DNA from: an uncultured Muribaculaceae bacterium | GTDB lineage: Bacteria > Bacteroidota > Bacteroidia > Bacteroidales > Muribaculaceae | Direction of reading: 5' to 3' | NCBI GenBank assembly: GCA_947627615.1 | Contig: CANQWS010000006.1 | Coordinates: 29,271 to 93,270 of the forward strand | Length of the DNA stretch: 64,000 bases | Shown: positions 62,855 to 64,000 of the stretch, piece by piece | How positions within the stretch are numbered: position 1 is the first letter of the stretch | How the letters are laid out: every line of letters begins with the position of its first letter | The notes under the pieces: generated by a model | Told to the model about the DNA's origin: nothing | The model's database searches: none | What the model saw: only the letters and a program-made list of their open reading frames with translations | Program-made: the position numbers and the translations under genes

Positions 62855-63939
62855 GAGAGGTATTTTTCTAATGTTGATTGGAGAAAGTTGATGGCCGGGT
62901 TTTCCTCTATTCCGAGAGCCCTGACGATAATCTTGTCAATAAGGTCCGTTATCCCGGTGGCGGAATGTATCGGATGCTTGCATAGCCTTTTGCCGAGAAG
63001 ATCCAGTTCATTGCCGTACTTTGATATATCGGTCGGAAACACACATTTTTTTATCTGTACAGCATCGAGTTTCAGCGCCCCGCCACCCATGACCGAACCG
63101 CATTCTTCAAATTGGATCAGAGTCCACCTGCTGTTGAAAAGCGCCAATATAGCATGTTCCGTAAGTTTGCACTCCGCATCGGGGCGGATGCTGTTGAAAT
63201 TGGCATCTATCAAAATATTACCTGAACAGCAGTTTATTCGGCATATAGGATAATTATTGTTGACTCGAGGTATGAACAGTCTGGCTGAATGTCGTTCGCC
63301 CGGCTTAGGTATCATATACCAGAATCTTGGCAATTGGTCTTTATTGCCGGGTTTGACATTGGTCTTCACCGCGGAGAGTTCCGGTATGGGTTTCCCGTTA
63401 TGCCGGTATGTCTCGGAGAAAGTTATATATGATTCAATGTCCTTATTCAGAGGCTTATATGTTTTATCAATGCAGTCTATATTATCTAAATCTTTCCTGC
63501 GGGCTGTATTCTGTATGTTAAGCAGCAAGTCTTCCGGAACTTCTTGGAGGGAATACGTGTCGGAAAGCGCTTTCTGATTTCTGATGATGGGAGCAAATAT
63601 TTCATCTGAAAATTCAATCGGATTTTTGTAAATGGATGAAAAGCATTGATTGCCGACCCGTGTCAGATAAAAAAAATTGTTAGCACCGGTCCGAAGTCCT
63701 TGGGCCACGTGTATATGGAGGTCCTGAACAGATGTGAAATCGCATGACATTCCTGCTGTTAAAAGTGACAACCGGCTCTTTTCAGAGATTCCGTTTGCTT
63801 TTTTTCTTAATAGAGAGGACTGGGTTATTGATCTCACTTCGAAATATGGAGGTAGGGAAGTCAGAGAATCGATGCTTTTTTTTAGGTTGATTTCGGCGGG
63901 GATGTTTCCGATAAGGGAATTTTCTCCTGACTTCGTCAC
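62842..63939 (-). CDS. Eco57I/TaqI-type methyltransferase C-terminal (target-recognition) protein, possibly 5' truncated
   Basis: The 365-aa reading starts at GTG 63939. It lacks methylase motif I and contains specificity-type features: QGLRTGANNFFYL, ARLFIPRVNNNYP, LALFNSRWTLIQFEECGSVMGGGALKLDAVQIKKCVFP. The frame stays open up to a TGA at 63975-63973. A one-base change in the A6 run (63952-63957) would join it to an open frame reading to the window edge (HANALIFNRRIF), so it may be the C-terminal end of a larger methylase whose N-terminus is outside the window. Confidence 0.65.
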   Translation of the reverse strand: MTKSGENSLIGNIPAEINLKKSIDSLTSLPPYFEVRSITQSSLLRKKANGISEKSRLSLLTAGMSCDFTSVQDLHIHVAQGLRTGANNFFYLTRVGNQCFSSIYKNPIEFSDEIFAPIIRNQKALSDTYSLQEVPEDLLLNIQNTARRKDLDNIDCIDKTYKPLNKDIESYITFSETYRHNGKPIPELSAVKTNVKPGNKDQLPRFWYMIPKPGERHSARLFIPRVNNNYPICRINCCSGNILIDANFNSIRPDAECKLTEHAILALFNSRWTLIQFEECGSVMGGGALKLDAVQIKKCVFPTDISKYGNELDLLGKRLCKHPIHSATGITDLIDKIIVRALGIEENPAINFLQSTLEKYLSCRR

Positions 63940-64000
63940 TTTTTGATTGTCAAAAAATGCGCCTATTGAATATCAGAGCATTAGCATGTGAAATGGGTGA

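Noticed and set aside
59663..63939. General recoding of TGA as Trp in the restriction-modification locus
   Set aside because: Many genes in the window end in TGA, and the methylase frame itself ends in TGA with no coding-like sequence after it; a point mutation is simpler.

Overview
This window looks like chromosomal DNA of a gut-type Bacteroidales bacterium, probably near Muribaculaceae. The family placement is inference. The order-level call rests on SusC/SusD pairs, a hybrid two-component regulator, DUF4919, DUF1349 and DUF1735-type lipoproteins, a type IX secretion sortase (PorU), and promoters carrying the Bacteroidetes -7 element TAnnTTTG instead of a sigma70-like -10 box.

Layout. (1) 1-2232: end of a membrane HD phosphohydrolase gene, a small membrane protein and a DUF4919 protein. 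(2) 2562-41027: a large carbohydrate-utilisation region. It holds a duplicated secreted protein, a 1329-aa hybrid two-component system (HTCS), a divergent GH43-like lipoprotein, and an operon (10951-26164) with a GtaA-like protein, an IPT/TIG lipoprotein, SusC, SusD, a DUF1735-like lipoprotein, a BNR/Asp-box enzyme, GH76 and GH43. Next come a Ser-type sulfatase with a LamG domain, a convergent operon with a GtaA-GH2 fusion and a GH2, an acyltransferase, a DUF1349 protein, a LuxR-type regulator, a second GH76 and an aldose 1-epimerase. Two GH76 enzymes suggest an alpha-mannan-like substrate; GH2, GH43 and the sulfatase suggest a decorated glycan. (3) 41418-48632: tRNA-Ser, porU, rnhB, an OmpR-type response regulator and a Na/Pi cotransporter. 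(4) 48882-54400: a compact set of phage-like structural genes (capsid, connector, portal, two unknowns, lysozyme) with no visible terminase, tail or integrase gene, followed by a lipoprotein gene. (5) 55406-59568: pgi, gpsA and lysS. (6) 59663-64000: an AT-richer restriction-modification locus in which a type IIG-like gene is split by an in-frame TGA.

The most striking non-coding signal is a shared operator. Five separate transcription units of the carbohydrate region (first genes at 2562, 10951, 35318, 36675 and 38536) carry two TGAA(C/T)-type half-sites, 21 bp apart (20 in one), and the proximal one always starts 37 bp before the start of the -7 element. This fits an AraC-type activator, most simply the HTCS at 5633, and would join scattered genes into one regulon.

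All domain calls were made by reading the sequence. No database search or structure prediction was run.
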